Source of the DNA: a virus
Direction: 5' to 3' (one strand)
IMG/VR virus record: IMGVR_UViG_3300013372_002037
Location: 1-22,948 of that record
Length of the DNA stretch: 22,948 nt
Made by a program: the position numbers and the translations under genes. The notes below the pieces were generated by a model. That model was not told the origin of the DNA. It saw only the letters and a program-made list of their open reading frames with translations, and ran no database searches. Within the stretch, counting starts at the first letter, position 1, and every line of letters begins with the position of its first letter. Shown piece after piece: positions 8,960 to 15,947 of this stretch.

Positions 8960-8988
8960 AATAAAAAGCCTCCCCGTAAGGAGAGGCT
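8958..8988 (-). terminator. Intrinsic terminator after the tail tube gene
   Basis: On the minus strand AGCCTCTCC-TTAC-GGGGAGGCT forms a 9-bp stem with one T-G wobble and a 4-base loop, followed at once by TTTT, A, TTTT. This is a textbook rho-independent terminator for leftward transcripts. It sits 24 bases after the stop of the probable tail tube gene. It should give partial termination, lowering the amount of mRNA for the downstream tail assembly genes relative to the tail tube. Confidence 0.88.
8969..8973 (-). promoter_or_regulatory. RBS buried in the terminator stem
   Basis: GGAGG, within GGGGAGG on the minus strand, lies nine bases before the TTG start at 8959 and forms most of the 3' arm of the terminator stem. 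When the hairpin is folded the ribosome binding site is paired. The same structure can therefore limit both read-through and translation of the next gene. Confidence 0.7.
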
Positions 8989-9012
8989 AGCAGAAAACAA
9001 TGGAAAGAGCGC

Positions 9013-9591
9013 TTAGTTAGGAGCAGTTGGGATGATGCTGCCAGTGTTAGTGGCGTTTTGGTGGATACCAATACGACCACGGCTCACAAGATCAAAGGTC
9101 ACTTCAACTAAGTTATCAGCAGGATAGCTTTCGCTGTAGCTCATAACACGACCAACATAAGCTACGCGGTCGTAGAAGTAAGTGGTGCCACTAACGCCAA
9201 GTTGCTTGTTGATTTCAACGTACACTTCCGCGTCTTTGTCATAGCGATTAGCAGCAATCACTAGGAATGCTTCATCAAAACTATTTGGAACAAATACCGT
9301 GCCATCAACATCCTTCTGGAAGTAGGAAGTGATAGAAGCTGTTGCTGCACTGGTAACAATTACGCTATCAGAGAAGCCACCGCCACCAAGTAAGTTAAAC
9401 TCAGTGTTGGTATCATTGAAAGTAACAGAAGCTGTAGTAGCTGCTTGCAGCGTGAAAAGAGTAGGAGCGCCAGATACAGTGAAAGTAGCGCCACTTTGAG
9501 TGATAACTGGACGACCGCTTGCGGTGATAATAGAACCAATACGTACAATTACGTCTTGGCTCTTAACCAGTTCTGTGGGATGGTAGAGCAT
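9013..9591 (-). CDS. Probable major tail tube protein
   Basis: A 192-residue, beta-rich protein with many Thr/Ser/Val and few charged patches. It has a Gly-rich turn (LLGGGGFSDSV) and a C-terminal part ending YSESYPADNLVEVTFDLVSRGRIG. A GAGG lies seven bases before the ATG. It is followed by a strong intrinsic terminator, as is usual for very highly expressed structural genes. Its position, after the connector proteins and before the tail completion and chaperone genes, fits the tail tube subunit. The sequence has no feature I can tie to a named family, so a head-tail adaptor or decoration role remains possible. Confidence 0.6.
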   Translation of the reverse strand: MLYHPTELVKSQDVIVRIGSIITASGRPVITQSGATFTVSGAPTLFTLQAATTASVTFNDTNTEFNLLGGGGFSDSVIVTSAATASITSYFQKDVDGTVFVPNSFDEAFLVIAANRYDKDAEVYVEINKQLGVSGTTYFYDRVAYVGRVMSYSESYPADNLVEVTFDLVSRGRIGIHQNATNTGSIIPTAPN

Positions 9592-9631
9592 GAGAATGCC
9601 TCAACAATGGGAAAGAGAAAGTGGTTAAGCG

Positions 9632-10021
9632 TCAGACGTTCTGTACGCTTCCTTTACCAACCAGTCTAAAGATTCCTCTGATTGGTGTGCCTAAAAACTG
9701 CCAATAATGTTCAGCAATTTGTTCATTAGGCAATAGCTCAAATCGTCCTTCCCTTCCATTGATTATGGCAGAAGCTGAACTTCCAGGAGTAATACCAGAA
9801 AGAGCCAGAGGCCCAGTCAAACGTCCCTCCATGTACACAGCAGTATTATCAGCACCAAGCAAATAATCATACTGTGGATTACGTTTTTGCTGTAACGTGG
9901 CGTAATAAGTAACACCAGTAGCAGTTGAAACGTAATTACCAGTGCTTGAATCAACGACATAACCAGAAGCTACGGACCACACAAGAGTGGCATTAGCTAA
10001 TGGCAATAGTACGTTGGTCAT
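9632..10021 (-). CDS. Head-tail stopper / neck protein candidate
   Basis: A 129-residue protein. The first half is rich in Thr, Ser and Tyr (SSTGNYVSTATGVTYYATLQ) and the second half contains EGRLTGPLALSGITPG and NEQIAEHYWQFLGTPIRGIF. The start overlaps the stop of the DUF4054-like connector gene by four bases (ATGA). The place directly after a DUF4054 connector and before the tail tube is where head closure (stopper) proteins are usually encoded. This role is inferred from order and size; I do not recognise the family. Confidence 0.5.
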   Translation of the reverse strand: MTNVLLPLANATLVWSVASGYVVDSSTGNYVSTATGVTYYATLQQKRNPQYDYLLGADNTAVYMEGRLTGPLALSGITPGSSASAIINGREGRFELLPNEQIAEHYWQFLGTPIRGIFRLVGKGSVQNV

Positions 10022-10332
10022 GCAACAAAACCAATTGAAAGAGAGCCAGCGACGGTTCCAAGCATTCGTTTAAACTCTTGGCCATATTGCGTGGCCTCCA
10101 GTCCTTTACCGTAAACCTTGCCTTCTGTGGCGCCAATTTGAACGCCCATTTGTGCAAGTTGAATGGCAACGATATGTGCTGTTAAATGTTTTACTGCTCT
10201 GTCTACTTGACTGCCGAATACATCTGCTGATGCATCTGCAGTAGCTTCGAGCAATGCCCCATTTACGATCCCCGATGGATGAGGAGTAAATTCAGGGAAA
10301 CGATCTAAGAATGCTGCATACGTAACAGCCAT
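10018..10332 (-). CDS. DUF4054-like head-tail connector protein
   Basis: A 104-residue helical protein starting AVTYAAFLDRFPEFTPHPSG. A conserved 'F-x-x-R-F-P-E-F' opening, an Ala-rich helix and 'a-v-k-h-L-T-A-H-I-v-A' in the middle are the marks of the DUF4054/gp6-like head-tail adaptor family. These proteins bind below the portal ring. Residues 86-104 (RMLGTVAGSLSIGFVA) are hydrophobic. The gene starts two bases after the upstream stop and overlaps the next start by four bases. Confidence 0.75.
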   Translation of the reverse strand: MAVTYAAFLDRFPEFTPHPSGIVNGALLEATADASADVFGSQVDRAVKHLTAHIVAIQLAQMGVQIGATEGKVYGKGLEATQYGQEFKRMLGTVAGSLSIGFVA

Positions 10333-10334
10333 GG

Positions 10335-10721
10335 CTATGCCTTGCCTGCTTTGATGGATTCCTGACGTTTAGCAATGCCATTACGTACTCTCACTCGCCC
10401 TTCAATCTTTTTCCATGCCGCGAGTTGATCGAGGTCATGGATTATTTCGATGACTCGTGAGGCTTCAATAATAGGAAGATTAGAAAGGGTTTCTACATCC
10501 TGCGGAATTGCTTCCACAGTCACTCGTTCCCTTACTTCTTCAATGGCCCCAATAGTAATCAATTTTTTTACGATTGCATTTTCTTGGGCAATTCTCCATT
10601 GTGATTCTGGTACATCCTGATTTAAGCCAGGAGTAAGTTGAATCATGCCACCATCGGTGATGATACCAAACCCACCTTCGCGGGGTGGATTTTCAAGCTC
10701 AGGGCGATAAGCAATCAACAT
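10335..10721 (-). CDS. Head protein of unknown function after the major capsid gene
   Basis: A 128-residue protein, acidic to neutral in the N-terminal half and basic at the C-terminus (RVRVRNGIAKRQESIKAGKA). It has VEAIPQDVETLSNLPIIEASRVIEIIHDLDQL in the middle, which looks helical. I do not recognise the family. The position between the major capsid gene and the DUF4054-like connector suggests a head-tail joining or capsid accessory protein. No clear Shine-Dalgarno sequence precedes the ATG, and the 54-base gap upstream follows the capsid hairpin. Confidence 0.55.
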   Translation of the reverse strand: MLIAYRPELENPPREGGFGIITDGGMIQLTPGLNQDVPESQWRIAQENAIVKKLITIGAIEEVRERVTVEAIPQDVETLSNLPIIEASRVIEIIHDLDQLAAWKKIEGRVRVRNGIAKRQESIKAGKA

Positions 10722-10775
10722 GTTAAAAGGTTCAGAAGAACTGATGATAGCTTAACGCCCATTGCTAGGTTAGGC

Positions 10776-10791
10776 TCAAGCCGAAGCTTGA
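10776..10791 (-). other. UUCG-loop RNA hairpin over the capsid stop codon
   Basis: On the minus strand TCAAGC-TTCG-GCTTGA is a perfect 6-bp stem closed by C-G around a UUCG tetraloop, an exceptionally stable RNA loop. The last three bases of the 3' arm are the TGA stop of the major capsid gene. There is no U-tract after it, so it is not a classic intrinsic terminator. It may block 3' exonucleases, slow ribosomes at the stop codon or partly insulate the downstream gene. Confidence 0.65.
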
Positions 10792-11690
10792 ACGTAAATT
10801 ACGCTCTTAGGGAAGTACAGTGCTACACCACCCACGCGAGCGTGAGCAGGAACAATGAACTCAAGACCGCGCTGTTGAGGAGGGAACAATTCGAGAGGCT
10901 GAGGAATATGCAGTTGCACTTTCTCAGGATCGCGCTTGTAAACCACCATACGATTAGTATTCAATTCGCTATTACCTTCATCCAGTTGATTGATCGGCTC
11001 AATATTACGGATGTAAGGATTAGTACGAAGGAAATACTCAAGCACAGTAACGTCCGAAGAATCGGAATTACGAGTGGTGCTTACTACGTTGTAGTCTTCG
11101 TAAGCCATCAAGATGGTGTCGGGCTGCTCCTTCATCTTGGAAGCATTGATGATGGCAGAAACGCCATAGTTCAATAGTTCCAGCATGTCTTGAGCAGTGC
11201 CACTAGCAGTAGTGCCAGTGAACCACTTGTTGGCTGCAATTACATCAACAGTTGCATTGTTAAAGAAACCAGCCAAGCCAACAGAAGATTCGCCAAACAT
11301 GGCAACAGCTTCCACTTTCTCTTCATAAGCACGACGCACTGCTTGGGCGCGACGTTGCTCAAGAGCAATATTAGCCATTTGAGCAGCACGTAATTCTTGT
11401 ACGGTATAACCGAAGCTACCACCGAAAGAACGAATGTTGATGCTCTTTTCCACTTGGCTAATGTCTGCACGTGGCAAATCATCAGCAGCATCTGCAATCA
11501 ATTTGAACTCACCAGTGGAGTTCATGATGCGGAAAGTGAAAGTTTGTGCGCCAGGACCAGCTTCGCTAGTTACAGGCAAGATGGTTGGATATTTGATATC
11601 GGCATAAACCGTTTCAAATACTTGAGGGCGGATGAACTCAAGCTGACGCTCAAGAAACAGACCCGCGTCGTCTAGACGAAAATCAGACAT
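10776..11690 (-). CDS. Major capsid protein, DUF2184-like
   Basis: A 304-residue protein that forms the icosahedral shell. The N-terminal FLERQLEFIRPQVFETVYAD, the SFGYTVQELRAAQMANIALEQ segment and FIVPAHARVGGVALYFPKSV near the C-terminus match the DUF2184 class of HK97-fold major capsid proteins as I know them. An ideal Shine-Dalgarno sequence, AGGAGG at 11704-11699, lies eight bases before the ATG. The neighbours agree: decoration and protease/scaffold genes before it and a connector after it. A stable hairpin spans its stop codon. Confidence 0.88.
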   Translation of the reverse strand: MSDFRLDDAGLFLERQLEFIRPQVFETVYADIKYPTILPVTSEAGPGAQTFTFRIMNSTGEFKLIADAADDLPRADISQVEKSINIRSFGGSFGYTVQELRAAQMANIALEQRRAQAVRRAYEEKVEAVAMFGESSVGLAGFFNNATVDVIAANKWFTGTTASGTAQDMLELLNYGVSAIINASKMKEQPDTILMAYEDYNVVSTTRNSDSSDVTVLEYFLRTNPYIRNIEPINQLDEGNSELNTNRMVVYKRDPEKVQLHIPQPLELFPPQQRGLEFIVPAHARVGGVALYFPKSVIYVQASA

Positions 11691-11705
11691 TAGTAGGGCC
11701 TCCTA

Positions 11706-12266
11706 TCAAGAATCAGCGGAAAGAACAAAGCCTGGTCCGTTTAGTTCCAGAATCGCCAAGCCACTACCAGTGGTAGTAGAAAGGAAACGAGCATTGGAAA
11801 GACGGGAAGTCTTACCTGAAGCAAAAGCATGACTGAATTGACCAGCCTTACCAGTGCCACTTGCTGAGAACAACACACGAACAGGGGATGCAGGGGTGAC
11901 GGCGCCAGTCACATAAACAGCAACTGCACCTTCGTTAGCAACGTTAAGCACTTGGTCAATTTTCACGCCAGGACGGCTATCGCCATTCAAAGCGGTTTCA
12001 TCAACGTAAGTGAGAACATTGACACCAACAACGGTATCGCCACTAGCTGAAAGGGTCTTAGCAGAATTAGCTACGGTGCCAGCAGAGTTGAACACTTGTA
12101 CATCACCGAAAGGCAGTACAACTGCAGTTTCGTTGACATAGGTGCCAATGGTATTGTCGCGAATATCAGAGAGTTGACCTTCCACGAGTGATGCGTGAAC
12201 GAGAGCATAGCTCTGTTGCACGCCACCAGCAGAAGCAGTCCCTGACGTGGTAAAAGTTACAGCCAT
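11706..12266 (-). CDS. Capsid decoration (cement) protein
   Basis: A 186-residue protein, rich in Gly, Ala, Ser, Thr and Val, with almost no long helices predicted by eye (starts AVTFTTSGTASAGGVQQSYA, ends GPGFVLSADS). It lies between the protease/scaffold and the major capsid gene, the usual place of head decoration or stabilising proteins. An AAGGAG (12281-12276) inside the end of the protease gene, nine bases before the ATG, gives it a strong ribosome binding site, consistent with high copy number. No enzymatic motif is visible. Confidence 0.7.
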   Translation of the reverse strand: MAVTFTTSGTASAGGVQQSYALVHASLVEGQLSDIRDNTIGTYVNETAVVLPFGDVQVFNSAGTVANSAKTLSASGDTVVGVNVLTYVDETALNGDSRPGVKIDQVLNVANEGAVAVYVTGAVTPASPVRVLFSASGTGKAGQFSHAFASGKTSRLSNARFLSTTTGSGLAILELNGPGFVLSADS

Positions 12267-12269
12267 GGA

Positions 12270-13463
12270 TCAGCGCTCCTTAGAGACGGAGAGAGGGGAT
12301 TTCCAAGCATTCTGCAATTTATCCATGTAGGACGAAGGTGCAGACATTGGAGAAACAAGAGAAGCAACAGCTTTACGCAGTTCTTCTGTAGCAGCAGAAT
12401 CACCACGGGAGGTTGATTCAGCTAAGGTGTCGAACATAGCAGTTACATAATCATCGGAACGGTCCGATAAATCAGCATCACTACGAACGGCTTTGATGGA
12501 AGTTTCCATGATTTCACGAGCAGTTTTGCCAGTAAAATCAAAAGCAGCATCAAGAGAAGGACGAGCTTTATCGATTAGCGCAATACGCTCTTCAACAAGG
12601 CTGTCAACATTCGTTTTTTGCGCTTCGGACAATTCACCTTTAAGGCTGTCTACTTCTTCAGTAAGTGCATCAGCACGTCCTTCAGCAGCATCAACTTTGC
12701 CTTTCATTTCCTTGTACATGGCATCCATTTCTTCCTTCATTTTGGAAGCTTCTGCCATCATGCCATCGTACTTTTTCTTCATGTCCGCGTAGGACATTTT
12801 GGCGTCATCTCGTTCTTTAGTGATCGCTAGCGCTACGCTCTCAGTCACCTCAAACTCAGCGCCATCAAAATTGACTTTTGCAGTCATAGATGGTTCCTCA
12901 ATGGGAGTAAATAAAGAAGGATCGGCAGCATCTAGACGATCTAGATGTAGCTTCACTTGCGGGCCAGCCCTGCCCCGGCGAACAACAGCAATGTGATTTC
13001 CGTTGATATCTTTTTGGATGCCATCGTAATTTTCACCACTATCAGTCACACCAGGAATCGCCTCATAATTGACACGATAACCAGCGCTGACCTCCTTTGC
13101 ATCACCACGCATAATGCGTTCAATAGCATCCTTATCAGTGATTGTCATAACTGCACGAACAAAGCCGTTGTCATAAACCACTTCAGTGCTAGTGAAGCCA
13201 ATTTGATAGTCCTTTGTGTTGGAACTATCTAAAAGAACTGATGGATGTTCAAGAGTAATTGCTTTGCCCGCAAACGAGGCCAAGCTAATAGGAGAGGCCA
13301 CCTCTGCCTCCGGGCGATACTCACGACGAATTGAACCATCAGCATCAGTGTACTGTTGTACACCAGTGCGAGCGATGGTTGCCCAAGCACGAAGATAACC
13401 TTCAGGGGTTAGCTCATACTTGTCAATCGGCGCTACATCGTAACGGAAGCAAGTGTCGCTCAT
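12270..13463 (-). CDS. DUF2213 prohead protease with scaffold domain
   Basis: A 397-residue protein. Residues 1 to about 180 match the DUF2213 type: YELTPEGYLRAWATIARTG, KAITLEHPSV (His candidate) and DAKEVSAGYRVNYE (Ser candidate). A His and Ser in this spacing are the pattern of the U35-like prohead protease fold. Residues about 205-285 form a Met/Lys/Glu-rich coiled coil, typical of a scaffolding part. The C-terminal part has ERIALIDKARPSLD and DADLSDRSDDYVTAMFD, which recur in this family. It should scaffold the prohead and then cleave itself and other head proteins. No Shine-Dalgarno sequence lies before the ATG, but a TGATATAGT extended -10 sits so close that the mRNA may begin at or next to the ATG. 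Confidence 0.85.
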   Translation of the reverse strand: MSDTCFRYDVAPIDKYELTPEGYLRAWATIARTGVQQYTDADGSIRREYRPEAEVASPISLASFAGKAITLEHPSVLLDSSNTKDYQIGFTSTEVVYDNGFVRAVMTITDKDAIERIMRGDAKEVSAGYRVNYEAIPGVTDSGENYDGIQKDINGNHIAVVRRGRAGPQVKLHLDRLDAADPSLFTPIEEPSMTAKVNFDGAEFEVTESVALAITKERDDAKMSYADMKKKYDGMMAEASKMKEEMDAMYKEMKGKVDAAEGRADALTEEVDSLKGELSEAQKTNVDSLVEERIALIDKARPSLDAAFDFTGKTAREIMETSIKAVRSDADLSDRSDDYVTAMFDTLAESTSRGDSAATEELRKAVASLVSPMSAPSSYMDKLQNAWKSPLSVSKER

Positions 13464-13524
13464 ATCAATACTATATCAAAGAATTCACTATAAGATAGAC
13501 TAACTTAGTATATACTGCCTGAAA
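13464..13524. promoter_or_regulatory. Divergent control region: regulator and protease/scaffold genes
   Basis: The 61-base AT-rich gap separates a rightward regulator gene from the leftward protease/scaffold gene. Leftward: TGATATAGT (13478-13470) is an extended -10, which would start RNA near the protease ATG. Rightward: TATACT (13511-13516) lies eight bases before the ATG, and TTCACT-16-TAGTAT (13484-13511) is an alternative. A TAAGATA half-site (13491-13497) also occurs in the terminase-portal gap. Promoter boxes are only visual matches. Confidence 0.5.
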
Positions 13525-13821
13525 ATGCAACACATTCAACATCGCAGGCTTACCACTCGACTAAAAGCACCAAATATTACTATTCAGGAAAGTAGGCAAG
13601 TAATTGGTAATCGCATGAAAGAAGCGCGATTAAATTCTGGCATGTCACAACAAGATATTGCACAGATTTTACATTGCGATCAAACTACTATTTCACGCAT
13701 GGAACGAGGAGCGATATCTCCTGATTGCGCTCAAATTCGTACACTTAGCTCAGTATTTCAACTTTCTATTCTGTACCTGCTTGGCTATCCCACTTTTGTG
13801 GTATCAGCCACTGCTAGTTAG
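13525..13821 (+). CDS. Cro/CI-type HTH transcriptional regulator
   Basis: A 98-residue protein with one XRE-type helix-turn-helix at about residues 39-62: SGMSQQDIAQILHCDQTTISRMERG (given here as the motif MSQQDIAQILH then TTISRMERG). The rest is a basic N-terminal arm and a short hydrophobic C-terminus (LSILYLLGYPTFVVSATAS). It is the only rightward gene within the leftward late block. It is divergent from the protease/scaffold gene and convergent with the acidic protein gene, sharing a 3-base stop overlap. It probably binds the adjacent gap and controls itself and possibly the late genes. A repressor and an activator are both possible. No dimerisation domain of the CI type and no RecA-cleavage site is present. 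An internal ATG (13615) is a possible shorter start. Confidence 0.85.
   Translation: MQHIQHRRLTTRLKAPNITIQESRQVIGNRMKEARLNSGMSQQDIAQILHCDQTTISRMERGAISPDCAQIRTLSSVFQLSILYLLGYPTFVVSATAS
13783..13809. terminator. Hairpin at the convergent gene ends
   Basis: GGCTATCCCAC-TTTT-GTGGTATCAGCC folds with the arms GGCT/AGCC, AT/AT and CCAC/GTGG, one C-T mismatch and one bulged C. It lies inside the last codons of the regulator gene, 9 bases before the leftward gene's end. There is no U-tract on either strand, so it would be a weak terminator or a simple RNA structure. It may limit read-through where two transcripts converge. Confidence 0.35.
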
Positions 13822-14129
13822 TCATCATCTTCATCGTCATCACGCAATTCAGCCAATTGATCCTCAATGCCTGCCATCACATAAGCTTTAGCTATTGCTT
13901 CGGCTTCAAAAACTAAGAATTTGCTTTCTTCAAAATGCTCATCAGGTTTGTCGTAAGAGCTTTTGACGAAAATGTGTGTTTCGTCTAAACGGCCATTTTT
14001 AAAATGCTGCTCTTCAATTAAACGCCAATGAGTGGTACTGCGATGCTCGTTGGCTGAAAGGATAGCCAATGCCTTCATCGTGCCAATGCCTTCATCTTCT
14101 TCTTCAATGACGCGGACGTATTCGCTCAT
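13818..14129 (-). CDS. Small acidic protein of unknown function
   Basis: A 103-residue protein with an acidic N-terminus (EEEDEGIGTM), a central part with the pattern of a mixed alpha-beta fold (WRLIEEQHFKNGRLDETHIF) and a C-terminal run DDDEDDD. The start overlaps the stop of the previous gene by four bases (ATGA). The strong negative charge suggests a partner with a basic surface, perhaps DNA-mimicking or binding a basic protein, but this is only a guess. No family recognised. Confidence 0.6.
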   Translation of the reverse strand: MSEYVRVIEEEDEGIGTMKALAILSANEHRSTTHWRLIEEQHFKNGRLDETHIFVKSSYDKPDEHFEESKFLVFEAEAIAKAYVMAGIEDQLAELRDDDEDDD

Positions 14130-14677
14130 GGTTTTGATTGACGGCTTTCTACCATCTTAATGATGCGATTCGCCCATGACCTACCTGCATCTCCGCCCCA
14201 TAACTGCCAAGCTATGTAACCAGCATCATCTTCACCGCCGCTCTTATTCTTCTCGTGCCTTGAGAAAAACGCAGCCATGCGCTTAACTATTTCATAACTT
14301 ATCGACTGACCATTAGCCAGGCTCGTGGCTCTCGCCACTCCACTACCAATGCCTTGCTCACCGGCTTCCTGCGTGGTTAAACCTCCTTTGCCATACTTCT
14401 TGCGTAGTTCTAGCCCACGACGCGCTGCGGCTTGCATAGACGATGGCGGGGAAAAAGATTCAGCATCTCCTCGATCCTCTTGAAACGTTTCCACATAAGC
14501 CCTTAAATATGCTTCGCTTGCATCTTTTTGCTTTATAGGCACACCTGCCTCACTTAATGCAATTGCTAATGCTTGACGACCATTCTTCACTAATTCACCG
14601 CTGCTGCTTTTAAGCGTACCGGCTCCAAATTCTTTCATTACAGAAGCAATTTTGGCTTGCTTTTCTTTTTTAGTCAT
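14126..14677 (-). CDS. Two-domain phage protein of unknown function (WGGDAGRSWA type)
   Basis: A 183-residue protein. Residues 1 to about 45 (KIASVMKEFGAGTLKSSSGE, then NGRQALAIALSEAG) look like the short DUF6496-type module common in phages. The second half has ARRGLELRKKYGKGG, GVARATSLANGQSIS, VKRMAAFFSRHEKNK and GYIAWQLWGGDAGRSWA. That second module is often seen near the head protease or as a part of head proteins, though its biochemical role is unknown to me. It lies between the methyltransferase of the glycan cassette and the small acidic protein, and overlaps the latter by four bases. A link to head assembly is inferred from location. Confidence 0.6.
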   Translation of the reverse strand: MTKKEKQAKIASVMKEFGAGTLKSSSGELVKNGRQALAIALSEAGVPIKQKDASEAYLRAYVETFQEDRGDAESFSPPSSMQAAARRGLELRKKYGKGGLTTQEAGEQGIGSGVARATSLANGQSISYEIVKRMAAFFSRHEKNKSGGEDDAGYIAWQLWGGDAGRSWANRIIKMVESRQSKP

Positions 14678-14694
14678 TACTGTTTTTTCTTAGT

Positions 14695-15225
14695 CTAAGC
14701 TTTCACTCCATAAAAATACAAATCACAAGATTGAGTGTTCACGCTGAATTGATGCTCAATAAAAATAGAAGAAAAATCTATGAAGCCAAAATCTTCTTCC
14801 GTCAAATTTAAGTAGTAGCTCCAGCCTTTTGCAATAGTCAAAGGACTGTCTTGTGGTGTTGAGCGTTCAGTGCCGTGTTCAGGGCGTCCAGTGGTAGCAC
14901 AGGTAAATATCACGAGCCCTCCGCTTGCGCAAAGGCGAACCATGTTTAGGAAAGTTTCTTTCCAGAAAGGATTGTGCTCAAAGCACTCACAGGATATACA
15001 GCAATCAAACAACTTGTCGCTGTCATATTCGTGCCCGCTAATAACAACATCCACTCCTGGACCACTGCCCACATCTACGCCCACATATTCACTGGAAGTG
15101 AAGGCATTTCGCACTGTACCATTGATATTCAAGCTTCCTATTTCTAAAGTTCTTTCTCCGCTAAAAGCAAGAGGAAATTTAGCCTTGAGAGAATTAATGT
15201 AGTCCGATTGTTCTTTATGAGCCAT
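14695..15225 (-). CDS. SAM-dependent methyltransferase (class I, type 11-like)
   Basis: A 176-residue Rossmann-fold methyltransferase. It has the motif I region TLEIGSLNINGTVRN, motif II YVGVDVGSGPGVDVV, an acidic motif LFDCCISCECFEHNP and a later strand GGLVIFTCATTGRP. Methyltransf_11-like proteins of this form often sit in polysaccharide gene clusters, where they methylate sugars. Here it is the last gene of a cassette with three glycosyltransferases, so capping or modifying a glycan is the best guess. Methylation of a protein or a nucleotide is an alternative; there is no DNA-methylase NPPY motif. The stop TAA of the upstream gene and this ATG are two bases apart. Confidence 0.75.
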   Translation of the reverse strand: MAHKEQSDYINSLKAKFPLAFSGERTLEIGSLNINGTVRNAFTSSEYVGVDVGSGPGVDVVISGHEYDSDKLFDCCISCECFEHNPFWKETFLNMVRLCASGGLVIFTCATTGRPEHGTERSTPQDSPLTIAKGWSYYLNLTEEDFGFIDFSSIFIEHQFSVNTQSCDLYFYGVKA

Positions 15226-15227
15226 GA

Positions 15228-15947
15228 TTAATTAATGAATCCAATGGGAGCGGTGGCAATGTTCATGCCAGGGAAAAGTCTATCCCGATACAATACCATG
15301 CCTGTAATCAGCCGTTCTGCAATAAAGGCAATGGCCCTTTTGTCATAGCCTTCAATTTTTAATAAAGATTCTTTGTTTTCCTCCCAAATTGGCGTCAATG
15401 CATCTAAAATAGTAGTCATAAACTCTTGGTATTGACTGCGTGGTCCACGCGCCATGTTGCAACCAATAAATAAATTCTGCTGCCAAATTTTATCCATCTC
15501 TTCGCGAGAGAATAGCCATTGCCCCGTATCAGCCAGTGCCTTGGTAATTGACGGCGCATCAAATGCCGAATGCCCACTATAAAATTGCTGCTCAAGACTA
15601 CAACTAAATGTTGCAAATTCTGGAACGTACAACGTGTTTTCGTCATACCACTCGTTGCTTGGCTCAACCCAATTGCGCCGATACTGTGCATTGCCAATGT
15701 TCGCCTGCTGAGCATTATTGACTATCCATTGAATGCACGACAGTTCACCAATGCAGGGGTTTAATGGGGAAAGAAATGATTGTTCTTCGTCATCAAAAAC
15801 ATAACCTTGCTGACGCAAGTCTTCGCGTTCTCCTTCAAGTATTTTATATGCTCCGCCCATAATGGGAATCAATGGAGCACGAGACGAATAGCGCACCGTC
15901 TTACCGGGAATACATACTGCGTAGATGGCGCAATCAGACGGTTGCAT
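15228..15947 (-). CDS. DUF4422-family glycosyltransferase
   Basis: About 239 residues from the ATG at 15947, which overlaps the previous stop by 14 bases; the longer reading from 16001 would overlap by 68 and has no advantage. The features ELSCIQWIVNNAQQANIGNA, AQYRRNWVEP and KRAIAFIAERLITGMVLYRD match the DUF4422 pattern (N-x-x-E-L near the start, H/Q-Y-R-R, and F-x-A-E-R-L near the C-terminus). DUF4422 proteins are predicted glycosyltransferases of capsular and exopolysaccharide clusters. The donor and acceptor are unknown. It lies between a GT32-like gene and a methyltransferase gene, in the same transcript. Confidence 0.7.
   Translation of the reverse strand: MQPSDCAIYAVCIPGKTVRYSSRAPLIPIMGGAYKILEGEREDLRQQGYVFDDEEQSFLSPLNPCIGELSCIQWIVNNAQQANIGNAQYRRNWVEPSNEWYDENTLYVPEFATFSCSLEQQFYSGHSAFDAPSITKALADTGQWLFSREEMDKIWQQNLFIGCNMARGPRSQYQEFMTTILDALTPIWEENKESLLKIEGYDKRAIAFIAERLITGMVLYRDRLFPGMNIATAPIGFIN

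Noticed and set aside
10722-10775. Promoter in the gap after the capsid gene
   Set aside because: No convincing -10/-35 pair on the minus strand; the gap is best explained by the capsid hairpin and a short untranslated spacer.
10638-11177. Rightward 179-codon open frame
   Set aside because: It is the reverse shadow of the major capsid and the following head gene, with no start signal and low-complexity, cysteine/histidine-rich composition.
15226-15240. Attachment or recombination site at the ATTAATTAAT repeat
   Set aside because: The repeat is short, AT-rich and lies inside coding junctions; no integrase or second att-like copy is visible.
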